Source: Sva-07 sp963793335 (lineage in GTDB: Bacteria > Actinomycetota > Acidimicrobiia > Acidimicrobiales > Ilumatobacteraceae). Taken from it: a DNA stretch of 64,000 bases. The stretch is taken from the NCBI GenBank assembly GCA_963793335.1, contig CAWBZS010000027.1, positions 62,001-126,000 on the forward strand. The letters run 5' to 3'. Of the stretch, positions 44,987-54,276 are shown in pieces; position 1 is the stretch's first letter; every line of letters starts with the position of its first letter. Position numbers and translations under genes: made by a program. The notes beneath the pieces were generated by a model. It had not been told where the DNA came from and searched no databases. It was given only the letters and a program-made list of their open reading frames with translations.

Positions 44987-45835
44987 TCAGTCGGAGGGTG
45001 GGCCGGGCGGGGCGAGCTGATCGCCGAAGACCATCTCCATCACGCCGTGAAGGTTGGGTCCGCGCCGCAGGTGATGACCGCCGTCGGCGCTGATACACAT
45101 GCCGGTGATCCACGAACTCTCCGGCCCGGCGAGGAACCGGACGAGCGACGCGATGTCATCGGTGGTGCCGAGCCGATGCAGCGGCATCTGTTCGAGATAG
45201 TCGTCGACGATCTCCGGGCTGGTCGTGAGCCCAGCGGAGATGTCCGTCGGCACCAGACTCGGGCGCACAGCGTTGGCGCGGATCCCGGACGAACCCAGCT
45301 CGTCGGCGACCTGCTGGACGAGCATCTCGAGGCCGGCTTTCGACACGTTGTACGGCGTCATGTACCGGTGCGTCGACACCGCAGCGATCGAGGACATCGC
45401 CACGATCGACCCGCCGCCATTCGCTGCGAGATAGGGCACCGTGTGTTTCATCGTGAGGAACGCACCGGTGAGGTTGGTGGCGAGCACCGAGTTCCAGTCG
45501 TCGAGCGTGGTGAGGTGAAACGGACCAGCAGATCCGGTACCGGCGTTCGCAACGACGATGCGCAGTTGCCCGAACGCCGCCGCTTCGGCGCACGCCGCCT
45601 CGACGCTCGGCTCGTCGGCGACGTCGCATTCAACCGTGGCCACCCGAGCCCCTGTGAACTCGGCTCGGAGGGCATCGGCCGAGGCGGCCAGGCGCTCGGC
45701 GTTGCGAGCAGCGAGCACCACCGAAGCACCGTCGACCACCAGCGCTTTCGCGCACGCCAACCCGATCCCCGATCCCCCACCGGTGATCAATGCGGTGTGC
45801 CCTGCGAGCGATGCGGACGCCGTGTCGTTCGTCAT
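44987..45835 (-). CDS. Short-chain dehydrogenase/reductase
   Basis: 282 residues from ATG 45835. Rossmann motif TGGGSGIG (18-25), NAG in VVANAGTG, catalytic Ser in AMSSIAAVS and the YxxxK pair in PYNVSKAG are all present, so it should be an active NAD(P)-dependent oxidoreductase. The C-terminal GPNLHGVMEMVFGDQLAP extends the usual fold. The substrate is unknown. It diverges from the CoA-transferase gene over 75 bases. Confidence 0.92.
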   Translation of the reverse strand: MTNDTASASLAGHTALITGGGSGIGLACAKALVVDGASVVLAARNAERLAASADALRAEFTGARVATVECDVADEPSVEAACAEAAAFGQLRIVVANAGTGSAGPFHLTTLDDWNSVLATNLTGAFLTMKHTVPYLAANGGGSIVAMSSIAAVSTHRYMTPYNVSKAGLEMLVQQVADELGSSGIRANAVRPSLVPTDISAGLTTSPEIVDDYLEQMPLHRLGTTDDIASLVRFLAGPESSWITGMCISADGGHHLRRGPNLHGVMEMVFGDQLAPPGPPSD

Positions 45836-45910
45836 CGGCCCAGTGTGGCGCAGCACCCGCCACGACCTCGGGTCCGACCGGGGCGGGGTCGGGGAGGACC
45901 GTCGACCAAG

Positions 45911-47170
45911 ATGGACGGCGTGACACAGACCTCTGACCCGGTGCCGACTCCAGCTGCTCGACCGCTGTCCGGTGTTCGAGTGCTCGATCTCAGCCGGGTG
46001 CTGTCGGGGCCGCACTGCACCCGGATGCTCGCTGACATGGGTGCCGACGTGATCAAGATCGAGCCGCCTGCAGGCGATCTCACTCGGTTCGCGACCCCAC
46101 GCCGCAACGGACTGTCGAGCTACTTCGTCCAGCAGAACGTCGGCAAACAGAATCTCTCGATCGACCTGGCGACGCCAGAGGGGACCGACATTGTGCTCGG
46201 GTTGATCGAGCACGCCGACGTCCTCGTCGAGAACTACCGACCAGGCGTGATGGCCCGACTCGGGCTCGACGCCGAGACCGCGCTCGCTCGCAACCCGCGG
46301 CTGATCTACGCGTCGATTTCGGGGTACGGCCAGACCGGACCGTGGGTCACACGGCGTGCGTATGCCCCCGTCGTCGAAGCGGAGGCGGGGATCGTCGCAT
46401 CACAGGGCAATGCCCGCGGAGGCGAGCTGGCCAAGGATCCGCACAGCCACGCCGACGTCTACACCGCCGTCGAGACCGCTTCGGCGATCCTGGCGGCGCT
46501 GTACCAGCGCGAGCACACCGGCGAGGGCCAGTGGATCGACGTGTCGATGGCCGAGACGATGCTCTACGTCAACGAGCATCTCCACGATGCACTGTGGGAC
46601 GGCCACGACGACCCGCAGTGGATCCGCAGCTTCCGGCCCGGCGACTACCTCGTGCTCACCGTCGCCAACGGCGAATCGCTCGTGGTCAGCGGCCACCCAG
46701 CCGAGCGAGGCACGTTCGACTACTTCATCGCCGCGATGGATCGTCGAGACCTGGCGGAAGATCCACGTTTCGTCGACGTCGCATCCAGGCTCACCAATTT
46801 CGACGCGCTGTCTGCCATCATCCGCGAGTTCGCCAGTTCGGTACCCGACGCGGCGGCGTTCGAGGAACAATTCTCCAAGCACCAACTGGCCGTCGGCCGA
46901 GTACGTCAGCCCGGCGAACTGACCGACACCGAGTGGGCCGACGAACGCCATGCCGTCGCCGACGTCGACGACCGGGGCGGCGGTGCGATCCGCGTCCCGA
47001 ACGTGCCCTGGCGATTCGGTTCGTCGCCCGATGTCGGCGTGTCCGGTGTGCCGAAGTACCGGGGCGAGGACAACCGAACGATCCTCGCCGATCTGCTCGG
47101 CTACGACGACGAGCACCTCGATCGGCTGGAGGCCGGCGGTGTGTTGTCGAGCCGGGTGCCCGAGCGCTGA
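45911..47170 (+). CDS. Family III CoA-transferase (CaiB/BaiF type)
   Basis: 419 residues. It transfers coenzyme A between carboxylic acids through an aspartyl-CoA intermediate; the candidate catalytic Asp is 182 in HADVYTAVE. N-terminal GVRVLDLSRVLSGPHCTRML and EPPAGD are typical. ATG 45911 or GTG 45920 could start it. The divergent SDR gene and this one may share a promoter region and a pathway, but the acid used is unknown. The DNA ligase gene follows after 11 bases. Confidence 0.92.
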   Translation: MDGVTQTSDPVPTPAARPLSGVRVLDLSRVLSGPHCTRMLADMGADVIKIEPPAGDLTRFATPRRNGLSSYFVQQNVGKQNLSIDLATPEGTDIVLGLIEHADVLVENYRPGVMARLGLDAETALARNPRLIYASISGYGQTGPWVTRRAYAPVVEAEAGIVASQGNARGGELAKDPHSHADVYTAVETASAILAALYQREHTGEGQWIDVSMAETMLYVNEHLHDALWDGHDDPQWIRSFRPGDYLVLTVANGESLVVSGHPAERGTFDYFIAAMDRRDLAEDPRFVDVASRLTNFDALSAIIREFASSVPDAAAFEEQFSKHQLAVGRVRQPGELTDTEWADERHAVADVDDRGGGAIRVPNVPWRFGSSPDVGVSGVPKYRGEDNRTILADLLGYDDEHLDRLEAGGVLSSRVPER

Positions 47171-47181
47171 TCGGCAACTCG

Positions 47182-48093
47182 ATGACACTCGGGTTCCCGG
47201 TTGCGCCGATGAAGGCGACCATGGGTTCGACGAGCGCGATACCCGACGGCGACGACTGGGCGTTCGAGATCAAGTGGGACGGCTACCGCACGATTGTCCA
47301 CATCGCCGACGGTCGGGTGCGCCTGCAGAGCACTGCGGGCCATGACGTCACCGATCGGTGGCCGGAGTTCGCCGGGATGGCGTCGGCGTTGAATGCCGAG
47401 TCGGCGATCCTCGACGGCGAGCTGATCGTGTTCGATGACGACGGCCATCCGAGCTTCGAGCTCACCCAACGCAGTGGCGTCGGTTCTGATCGCCAAGCGG
47501 TGATCCAGTGCTTCGACGTCCTCCACGTCGACGGCACGGACACGATCGCGCTGCCGTATCTGGACCGGCGGCGCCTGCTCGACCAACTCGTCGAACCGGG
47601 CGACAACTGGACGGTGCCGTCGTTCAGCGTCGGTACGGGTGCAGCGCTGCTTGCCGCCACCGCCGAGCAGGGTCTCGAAGGAGTGATCGCCAAGCGAGTC
47701 GACTCCCGCTACCGGCCGGGAGCGCGATCGAAGGAGTGGCGCAAGCTCAAGAACCGCAGGACGGTCGAGCTGACGATCGGCGGTTTCACCGCTGGTGCCG
47801 GCAACCGCGCTTCGACGTTCGGCGCGCTCCTCGTGGGCAGGCGAGGCAACGACGGTGCGCTGCGCTTCGCCGGTGGCGTCGGCACCGGATTCGACCATCT
47901 TGCGCTGGAGGCGTTGAGCGACCAACTTCGGGCGGTCGCCGCCGATGCGTGTCCGTTCGACCCACCACCCCCGCCGGCGGTCGCACACCGCGCCACCTGG
48001 GTCGAGCCGGTACTCCGCGCCGTCGTCGAGATCGCCGAATTCACCAACGACGGCCTCGTCCGCCATGCGAGCTTCGTGCGCCTCTCGAGCTGA
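47182..48093 (+). CDS. ATP-dependent DNA ligase (stand-alone ligase domain)
   Basis: 303 residues, adenylation plus OB-fold domains only. The nucleotidyl lysine is Lys 31 in EIKWDGYR. Other motifs are DGELIVFDDDG, EGVIAKRVDSRY and KEWRKLKN. Size and motifs fit the LigD-type or LigC ligase domain used in non-homologous end joining or base repair. No Ku or polymerase gene is in the window. The start at ATG 47182 is 11 bases after the CoA-transferase stop; earlier in-frame sequence is shadow. Confidence 0.9.
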   Translation: MTLGFPVAPMKATMGSTSAIPDGDDWAFEIKWDGYRTIVHIADGRVRLQSTAGHDVTDRWPEFAGMASALNAESAILDGELIVFDDDGHPSFELTQRSGVGSDRQAVIQCFDVLHVDGTDTIALPYLDRRRLLDQLVEPGDNWTVPSFSVGTGAALLAATAEQGLEGVIAKRVDSRYRPGARSKEWRKLKNRRTVELTIGGFTAGAGNRASTFGALLVGRRGNDGALRFAGGVGTGFDHLALEALSDQLRAVAADACPFDPPPPPAVAHRATWVEPVLRAVVEIAEFTNDGLVRHASFVRLSS

Positions 48094-48219
48094 TCGCTCC
48101 CTCCCCGCCCCGGCGTCGCCCCGGTCCCCCATCCCGAGACGCTCGCGTCATGTCGTCGCGCACGGCACGATCCGCGCGCAGGTTTCGATTTGGGGAGGTG
48201 GGGGCGCGAGAGTCAGGGG

Positions 48220-49389
48220 GTGATCGACCGGGCCGATGCCGAGCAACTGGACGCCGCCGACCCGTTGGCTGCCTGGCGGGACGAGTTCGTGATCCCGGAT
48301 CCAGAGCTGATCTATCTCGACGGCAACTCGCTCGGCCGGACCCCGAAGCGCACCGTCGATGCGCTGCATCGTGCCGTCGATCAGTGGTCGGGCGACCTGA
48401 TCACCTCCTGGTGGAGCCACGACTGGCTGAATCTCGCGCTGACCGTCGGTGACGAACTTGCGCCGTTGCTCGGCGCAGCGACCGGCGACGTCGCCGTCCA
48501 CGAGTCGACGACCGTCGGCCTCTTCCAGCAGGTCAACGTTGCGCTCGACCTCGAGCCCAACCGTCGGGTGATCGCCGTGGACGACACCGACTTCCCCACG
48601 GACCGCTACGTCGTCGAGGGAGTCGCGAGGACCCGGGCCTGCGCCGTCCGGCGCGGTCTCGACGATCTCGAAGGCGTCGACGTCGTGGTGCGCTCGCTGG
48701 TCGACTACCGCACCGCCGAGGTGGCCGATCTCGCCGGCGAGACCGCGCGAGCGGCGGCAGCCGGCGCCACGACGGTGTGGGACCTGTCGCATGCCGCCGG
48801 CGTGCTCGAACTCGATCTGATCGGTGCCGGCGTCGAGCTGGCTGTCGGCTGCACCTACAAGTACCTCAATGGCGGACCGGGAGCGCCGGCGTTCGTCTAC
48901 GTCGCCGGGTCCATCCAGGACCGGCTGACGCAACCGATCTGGGGTTGGTTTGCGCAAGCCGACCAGTTCGCGATGGAGCGTCCGTTCGAGCCGCGAGCCG
49001 GCATCGGCCGGATGCTCAACGGCACCCCGCCGGTACTTGGGCTGACCGCCGCCCGCGAAGGCATTGCGCTCTCGAGAGCGGCCGGCATCGAGCCCATCGC
49101 GCGAAAGGCGGCGGCGCTCACCCACTTCGGTATCGACCTCGCCGATGAGTTCGGGCTGGAGAACGTGACGCCACGCGAGCCGGCCCGACGCGGCGGCCAT
49201 GTGTCCATCCGACACCCTGACGCACCTCGTCTGCACGACGAGCTCGGACGGCGCAAGGTCGTCATCGACCGTCGCGACCCCGACATCCTCCGATTCGGGA
49301 TGTCGCCGCTGACCACCCGCTACATCGACGTGTTCGACGCATTCGCTGCCCTCGCCGATCTGGCCGAGCTCCCCGAGTCATACCGTTGA
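48220..49389 (+). CDS. kynU: Kynureninase
   Basis: 389 residues from GTG 48220. It is a PLP enzyme splitting kynurenine to anthranilate and alanine in tryptophan catabolism. IYLDGNSLGRTP, WDLSHAAGVLELDL (Asp 188) and the PLP lysine in GCTYKYLNGG (Lys 214) are seen. A TTG start 30 bases upstream is possible but adds a non-family leader. No other kyn gene is adjacent. Confidence 0.92.
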   Translation: MIDRADAEQLDAADPLAAWRDEFVIPDPELIYLDGNSLGRTPKRTVDALHRAVDQWSGDLITSWWSHDWLNLALTVGDELAPLLGAATGDVAVHESTTVGLFQQVNVALDLEPNRRVIAVDDTDFPTDRYVVEGVARTRACAVRRGLDDLEGVDVVVRSLVDYRTAEVADLAGETARAAAAGATTVWDLSHAAGVLELDLIGAGVELAVGCTYKYLNGGPGAPAFVYVAGSIQDRLTQPIWGWFAQADQFAMERPFEPRAGIGRMLNGTPPVLGLTAAREGIALSRAAGIEPIARKAAALTHFGIDLADEFGLENVTPREPARRGGHVSIRHPDAPRLHDELGRRKVVIDRRDPDILRFGMSPLTTRYIDVFDAFAALADLAELPESYR

Positions 49390-49470
49390 TTCGGCGGGAG
49401 GATTGGCCGAACGGCCCTGTTGCGAGGCCGGGGTCAGCGCGACTCTGAACCCGACCCGAAAGGAGTGCAC

Positions 49471-50241
49471 GTGTACCGCCATCACCGGCTTGCAGTGCTG
49501 TTCGTTCTCGGTCTGGCGTTCGCTGGGTGCAGCGACGACGAGACATCCTCGCCGACCACCGACCCGGCGACCTCGGCGGTGTCGACCACCTCGGCGAGCA
49601 CGCCGACCACCACTGCCACCGCGACCACTGCGGCGACGGCGACGACCTCACCCACGCTCGCCCCCACGACGTCCTCGGCACCCGACTCGGTCGGCGACCA
49701 GACGCTCGGGCTGTGGCCTCCTGGCGGAGCGGAGACGCCCGAGCAGGCGGTGCTCACCTTCGTCGACGAGTTCTTCGACGTCGACCCGAACATCGGCGAA
49801 TTCCGGGCCGGCGACGCCCGCAGCGGTGAGATCGACGTCCTCGGTCCAGAAGAAGCTGGCGGGGTGCGGGCCACCGCGTTCGTACGCCAGCTCGGTCCGG
49901 GCGATCGGTGGTACGTGATCGGCGCCGGCAGCGACGGCGTCCAGATCACGGAGCCGGCGACCGGTGCCTCGGTGGCACCCGGTCCGGTCGCGGTCGAAGG
50001 GTTCGGTCGTGGGTTCGAGTCGACGATCAACGTCCGTGCCCTGATCGTCGACGTCGACGCCACCGAACTCGACTCGGCGATCGGTGCCGGCGGTCCATTC
50101 GGTGAACTCGAGCCCTTCGACGTGACGCTCGATCTCGCCGACGCACAGCCCGGCGACACCGTGGTCCTCATCGCTCGCGGCGATACCGGCCTGAGCGACG
50201 ACCCCGGCGAATTCAGCACCATCGCCCTCACCGTCGAGTGA
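49471..50241 (+). CDS. Lipoprotein with Gmad2 domain
   Basis: 256 residues from GTG 49471, five bases after AAAGGAG. Lipobox LAFAGC is followed by a Thr/Ser/Ala-rich linker of about 50 residues, a small domain (about 70-145), and a C-terminal Gmad2 immunoglobulin-like domain (ITEPATGASVAPGPVAVEG...). Gmad2 domains occur in surface and spore-germination proteins; here the protein is probably attached outside the membrane. Its role is unknown. Confidence 0.82.
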   Translation: MYRHHRLAVLFVLGLAFAGCSDDETSSPTTDPATSAVSTTSASTPTTTATATTAATATTSPTLAPTTSSAPDSVGDQTLGLWPPGGAETPEQAVLTFVDEFFDVDPNIGEFRAGDARSGEIDVLGPEEAGGVRATAFVRQLGPGDRWYVIGAGSDGVQITEPATGASVAPGPVAVEGFGRGFESTINVRALIVDVDATELDSAIGAGGPFGELEPFDVTLDLADAQPGDTVVLIARGDTGLSDDPGEFSTIALTVE

Positions 50242-50293
50242 GCCGAGTCGGACCGGGGATGTGGGCGAGCAGAGGTCGCGGCACACTGGGGGC

Positions 50294-50641
50294 ATGAGCG
50301 TCGTCAAGATCAATGCCATCACAATCCCCGAGGGCATGGGCCCGCAGCTCGAAGGTCGCTTCGCCGGACGGGCGAAGATGGTCGAGCAGTTCGACGGGTT
50401 CGAGGACTTTCAGCTCCTCCGACCGACCGAGGGCGAGGACCGATACTTCGTCTACACACGCTGGGCCTCAGAGGCCCACTTCCAGGCGTGGATGGACAGC
50501 CAGGACTTCGCCCACGGCCACTCCAGCGGTCAGGCAGACGGGAACCAGCCTGCTGACGGCGAGCCCCCTCGCAAGCCGGTCGCGCAGGGCGCCGACCTGA
50601 TGAGCTTCGAGGTCGTCGAACACGTCATCAAGGGAGCCTGA
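50294..50641 (+). CDS. MhuD-like heme-degrading monooxygenase (ABM family)
   Basis: 115 residues, antibiotic-biosynthesis-monooxygenase fold. The sequence follows mycobacterial MhuD closely: VVKINAITIPEGMGPQLEGRF with Asn 7, QLLRPTEGEDRYFVYT, and Trp 66 in FQAW. The heme-ligand His 75 of MhuD corresponds to His 74 or His 76 here. It likely opens heme to release iron. It starts 52 bases after the lipoprotein gene and ends before a strong hairpin. Confidence 0.85.
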   Translation: MSVVKINAITIPEGMGPQLEGRFAGRAKMVEQFDGFEDFQLLRPTEGEDRYFVYTRWASEAHFQAWMDSQDFAHGHSSGQADGNQPADGEPPRKPVAQGADLMSFEVVEHVIKGA

Positions 50642-50644
50642 CGC

Positions 50645-50691
50645 TTCTCGTGAACTCGTGCGGGAACAGTTCCGACACGAGTTCACGAGAA
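50645..50691 (+). terminator. Hairpin terminator after the MhuD-like gene
   Basis: A perfect 16-bp stem, TTCTCGTGAACTCGTG and its complement, contains an inner GGAAC/GTTCC stem. It starts four bases after the stop codon and lies before the aspartokinase start. Confidence 0.8.
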
Positions 50692-50735
50692 TGCAGCGGG
50701 GTCGGCGGCACCGAGGCTTGTAGCCTCCGAGTCTC

Positions 50736-51986
50736 GTGGCCCTGATTGTCCAGAAGTACGGCGGCACCTCGGTAGCCGACCCTGATCGCATACGCGCGGT
50801 CGCCGACAACGTCGCCTTCACCAAGAAGCGCGGCAACGATGTGATCGTCGTGGTGTCCGCAATGGGCAAGGCCACCGACAATCTGATTGCGTTGGCCAAC
50901 TCGGTGTCGACCATCCAACCCGGCCGCGAGATGGACATGCTGCTCACCACGGGCGAGCGCCAGACCGCTGCACTGATGACGATGGCACTGGCCGACCGCG
51001 GCATCGACGCCGTGAGCTTCACCGGCAGCCAGGTGGGGATCATCACCGACACCGCTCACCGCAAGGCAAAGATCATCGAGGTCAAGGGCGATCGGGTCCG
51101 CCAGGCAATGGCCGATGGCAAGGTCTGCGTGATCGCCGGATTCCAAGGGGTGAGCACCGACAAGGAGATCACCACGATGGGCCGGGGCGCGAGCGATCTC
51201 ACCGCGTCGGCCCTCGCTCAGGCCATGAACGCCGACGCGTGCGAGATCTACACCGACGTCACCGGTGTGTTCACTGCCGACCCGCGCATCGTGCCCCAGG
51301 CCCGCAAGCTCAACAAGGTCCACTTCGACGAGATGCTCGAAATGGCCGGTGCCGGATCGAAGGTGCTCGCCTTGCGCTCGGTCGAATTCGCCCGCAATCA
51401 CGACGTTCCACTCCACGTCCGTTCCGCATTCACCTGGGAACCCGGCACGTGGGTCACCAACGAGGAGGCTTCGATGGAAGATCCGATCATCTCCGGTGTC
51501 GTCACCGACATGTCCGAAGCGAAAGTGACCGTGTTCGGCGTCCCCGACCGGCCCGGCATCTCCGCCGCGCTCTTCGAACCGCTCGCCGACGCCAACGTCA
51601 ACGTCGACATGATCGTGCAGAACACCTCCACTCAGGGCACCACCGACATCAGCTTCACGATGCCGATGGCGGACATGGGCGATGCCGAGCAAATCGTGTC
51701 GCGGGTCGCGAGCGAGATCGGTGCAACCGGCGTCTCGCACGACAACGACATCGCGAAGGTTTCGCTGGTCGGCGCCGGCATGAAGTCTGCACCTGGCATC
51801 GCGGCGAAGATGTTCCGTGTCCTCGCCGACGACGGCGTGAACATCCAGATGATCTCCACCTCCACGATCCGGGTGTCGATCGTCTGTGCTGCCGGCGACA
51901 TGGAACGCGCCGCACGGGCGCTGCACACGGCGTTCGGTCTGGACTCAGGCACCGACTACAGCGCCCCGCTCCCCGAACGAACGTGA
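50736..51986 (+). CDS. lysC: Aspartokinase
   Basis: 416 residues from a GTG start. It phosphorylates aspartate for lysine, threonine and methionine synthesis. The kinase signature VQKYGGTSVAD starts the protein and MGRGASDLTA is present. Two ACT domains at the C-terminus (from about residue 265) would bind feedback inhibitors. An internal start may give a separate beta subunit as in related actinobacterial genes, but this cannot be seen here. The pathway's next gene, asd, lies 2.3 kb downstream. Confidence 0.95.
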   Translation: MALIVQKYGGTSVADPDRIRAVADNVAFTKKRGNDVIVVVSAMGKATDNLIALANSVSTIQPGREMDMLLTTGERQTAALMTMALADRGIDAVSFTGSQVGIITDTAHRKAKIIEVKGDRVRQAMADGKVCVIAGFQGVSTDKEITTMGRGASDLTASALAQAMNADACEIYTDVTGVFTADPRIVPQARKLNKVHFDEMLEMAGAGSKVLALRSVEFARNHDVPLHVRSAFTWEPGTWVTNEEASMEDPIISGVVTDMSEAKVTVFGVPDRPGISAALFEPLADANVNVDMIVQNTSTQGTTDISFTMPMADMGDAEQIVSRVASEIGATGVSHDNDIAKVSLVGAGMKSAPGIAAKMFRVLADDGVNIQMISTSTIRVSIVCAAGDMERAARALHTAFGLDSGTDYSAPLPERT

Positions 51987-52094
51987 CCGCACCAGCCGGC
52001 GGCTGACGCCCCCGAGTGGTCCTCACTTGCGTCGGGCCCCGATCCGGAGCCGACGTGAACAACGCGCTCCCGTGTGCGATTGAATGGGATCCAC

Positions 52095-53390
52095 ATGGGT
52101 GACGTCTGGCCGCAGCTGCTCCTCGTTGCGATTCTCGTATTGGTGAACGCAGCGTTCGCCGGCACGGAGCTTGCGCTGGTCTCGCTACGCGAGAGTCAGC
52201 TCCAGCGACTCGAGGAAGGCTCGACCACCGGGGCGGTCCTCGCCCGCCTCGCTCGCCAACCGAACCAGTTCCTGGCGACCATCCAGGTCGGCATCACGCT
52301 GGCTGGTTTCCTGGCATCGGCGGCGGCGGCCGTCTCGCTCGCCGAACCACTGGAGGCCCCACTGAGCTTCCTCGGCGGCGCAGCCGGACCGGCCTCCGTG
52401 ATCGTCGTCACTCTGGTGCTCGCCTACTTCACGTTGGTGTTCGGCGAACTCGCCCCGAAGCGGATCGCCATGCAACGCGCCGAGAAGTGGGGCATGGTGA
52501 TGGCTCGCCCGCTCGACGTGTTGTCGATCCTCACCAAGCCGGTGGTGTGGTTGTTGTCGAAATCGACCGACGTCGCCGTCAAGGTCTTGGGTGGCGATCC
52601 GAAACTGCAGCGCGAGGAGGTGTCCGGCGAGGAACTCCGCGACATGGTCGCCATCCACAACAACTTTCCCGCCGACCAACGCCAGATCATCGACGGCGCC
52701 TTCGAGATCGCCGAGCGCACGCTCGACGAGGTGATGGTGCCGCGAAGCGAGGTGGTGGTCATCGACGCCGAAGCCACCTGCGACGAAGCGTTGGCCCTCC
52801 TCGTCGAGACCGGCCACTCACGAGCGCCGGTTGCCGAGAAACGGAATCTCGACCGCCCCATCGGCATGGTGCGCCTGCGCAGCCTGCTCGGACGCGGCGA
52901 GGAACCGGTCTCGTCGGTCACATGGGACATTCCCGCGTTTCCGGATGCGGCGCGGGTGCTCACCGCTCTGCGAGAGTTCCAGAGCCGCCGCACCCAGATG
53001 GCCGTGGTGGTCGACGAGCACGGGCGGGCGCTCGGCATCATCACCGTCGAGGACCTCGTGGAAGAACTCGTCGGCGAGATCTGGGACGAGACCGATCCCC
53101 TCTCCACCGAGGTCGTGCACGAGCCCGATGGCACGTTGGTGCTTTCCGGCACGTACCCGGTACACGATCTCGCAGATCTCGATGTGGAGCTCCCCGACGG
53201 CGACTTCACCACGATCGCCGGCTTGGTCCTCGACCGCCTCGGTCGTTTCCCGACCAAGGGCGAGCAACTCGACATCGACGACTGGGCACTGACGATCCGC
53301 GACGTTGGGAAACACCGGATCACCCAGATCGCGTTGCGCCGACACGAACGGGTGGACGACGATCAACGGACGGTGGCAACCAACCAGTAG
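52095..53390 (+). CDS. CNNM/CorC-type membrane protein (DUF21-CBS-CorC)
   Basis: 431 residues from ATG 52095. An N-terminal DUF21 domain has about four helices (1-150) with NAAFAGTELALVSLRESQLQRL; a CBS pair follows (about 195-325, VMVPRSEVVVIDA), then a CorC/HlyC domain (about 340-425, GDFTTIAGLVLDRLGRFP). Such proteins are linked to magnesium or cobalt transport. Its end overlaps the convergent methyltransferase gene by 28 bases. Confidence 0.9.
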   Translation: MGDVWPQLLLVAILVLVNAAFAGTELALVSLRESQLQRLEEGSTTGAVLARLARQPNQFLATIQVGITLAGFLASAAAAVSLAEPLEAPLSFLGGAAGPASVIVVTLVLAYFTLVFGELAPKRIAMQRAEKWGMVMARPLDVLSILTKPVVWLLSKSTDVAVKVLGGDPKLQREEVSGEELRDMVAIHNNFPADQRQIIDGAFEIAERTLDEVMVPRSEVVVIDAEATCDEALALLVETGHSRAPVAEKRNLDRPIGMVRLRSLLGRGEEPVSSVTWDIPAFPDAARVLTALREFQSRRTQMAVVVDEHGRALGIITVEDLVEELVGEIWDETDPLSTEVVHEPDGTLVLSGTYPVHDLADLDVELPDGDFTTIAGLVLDRLGRFPTKGEQLDIDDWALTIRDVGKHRITQIALRRHERVDDDQRTVATNQ

Positions 53391-54202
53391 TGGTGGGGGT
53401 TGATGCCCTCGAACTCACGGTCGGCAGCCGCTCCACCGCTGATCCTGCTCTTCGGGTTCCGCCAGATCTCCACGTCGGTGATCAACGGAGCGAGCGGGCC
53501 GATCAACTCGTCGGGATGGAGCCGGTTCGCCTGCCAACCGAGCCGGGCGGCCAATCGGCGCTGCGACAGCCACGGCCCGAACTTGGGAATCCGGAACAGG
53601 CCTCGCACGATGCGACCGACCGGCAACAGCACGACGTCTTGCGCACTGCGCCCACGATAGTTGAGCACGATCTTGCCGCCCGGCCGGGTGATTCGAACGG
53701 CTTCGGAGGTCAGCTCGAGTGCGTCATCGGGGTCGCAGTGCTGCAACGTGATGTAGCTGAATGCGACGTCGGTGGAATTCGGGGCGAGATCGAGGGTGTG
53801 CCCGTCGGTGACATGGCTCGTCCTGAGGCGATCGACCTTGCCGTACTGACCGACGGTTTCGATGCATCGCTCGAGAAAACCTGCGTCGAGGTCACACGCA
53901 ATCACCGTGTGGTACTCCCGAGTGAACGCGCACGTCATCCGGCCGATGCCGCAACCAATTTCGGTGAGCGTCTTCGTTTCCGGTGTGCGCCCATCAGCGT
54001 CGGGCCCACGCAGTCCGAACACCGTCAGGTACGACGGCACCTCGGAGTCACCGGTCGCAACGAACTGTTCGAGCGTGAGTTCCTGGCCCGTCTCGTTGTT
54101 GAACACCCAGCCGGTCGCCCGAACGACGTCGTCGCCGCTGGTTTGGCGCTCGCTGGTCTGACCGGCCGCTTTCCAGGGAACGAGTTGAGGTCGACGCGCC
54201 AT
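53363..54202 (-). CDS. Class I SAM-dependent methyltransferase
   Basis: 279 residues. Motif I is EIGCGIGRM (near 83-91) and the acidic residue of motif II is in VIACDLDAGF. The segment after RITRPGGKIVLNYRG resembles sugar- or lipid-modifying methylases. The substrate is unknown. It is transcribed toward the CNNM gene and divergent from asd, with 74 bases between starts. Confidence 0.85.
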   Translation of the reverse strand: MARRPQLVPWKAAGQTSERQTSGDDVVRATGWVFNNETGQELTLEQFVATGDSEVPSYLTVFGLRGPDADGRTPETKTLTEIGCGIGRMTCAFTREYHTVIACDLDAGFLERCIETVGQYGKVDRLRTSHVTDGHTLDLAPNSTDVAFSYITLQHCDPDDALELTSEAVRITRPGGKIVLNYRGRSAQDVVLLPVGRIVRGLFRIPKFGPWLSQRRLAARLGWQANRLHPDELIGPLAPLITDVEIWRNPKSRISGGAAADREFEGINPHHYWLVATVR

Positions 54203-54276
54203 GACGTCTGATTGTGCCAGAGCGGCCGTGGAAACGCGCAGCGGCCGAGTCGACGGGCCCAGTTATCGTGCCTGTC

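Noticed and set aside
48190..48219. TTG start for kynureninase
   Set aside because: No ribosome site lies before it and the added residues do not resemble the family; GTG 48220 is preferred.
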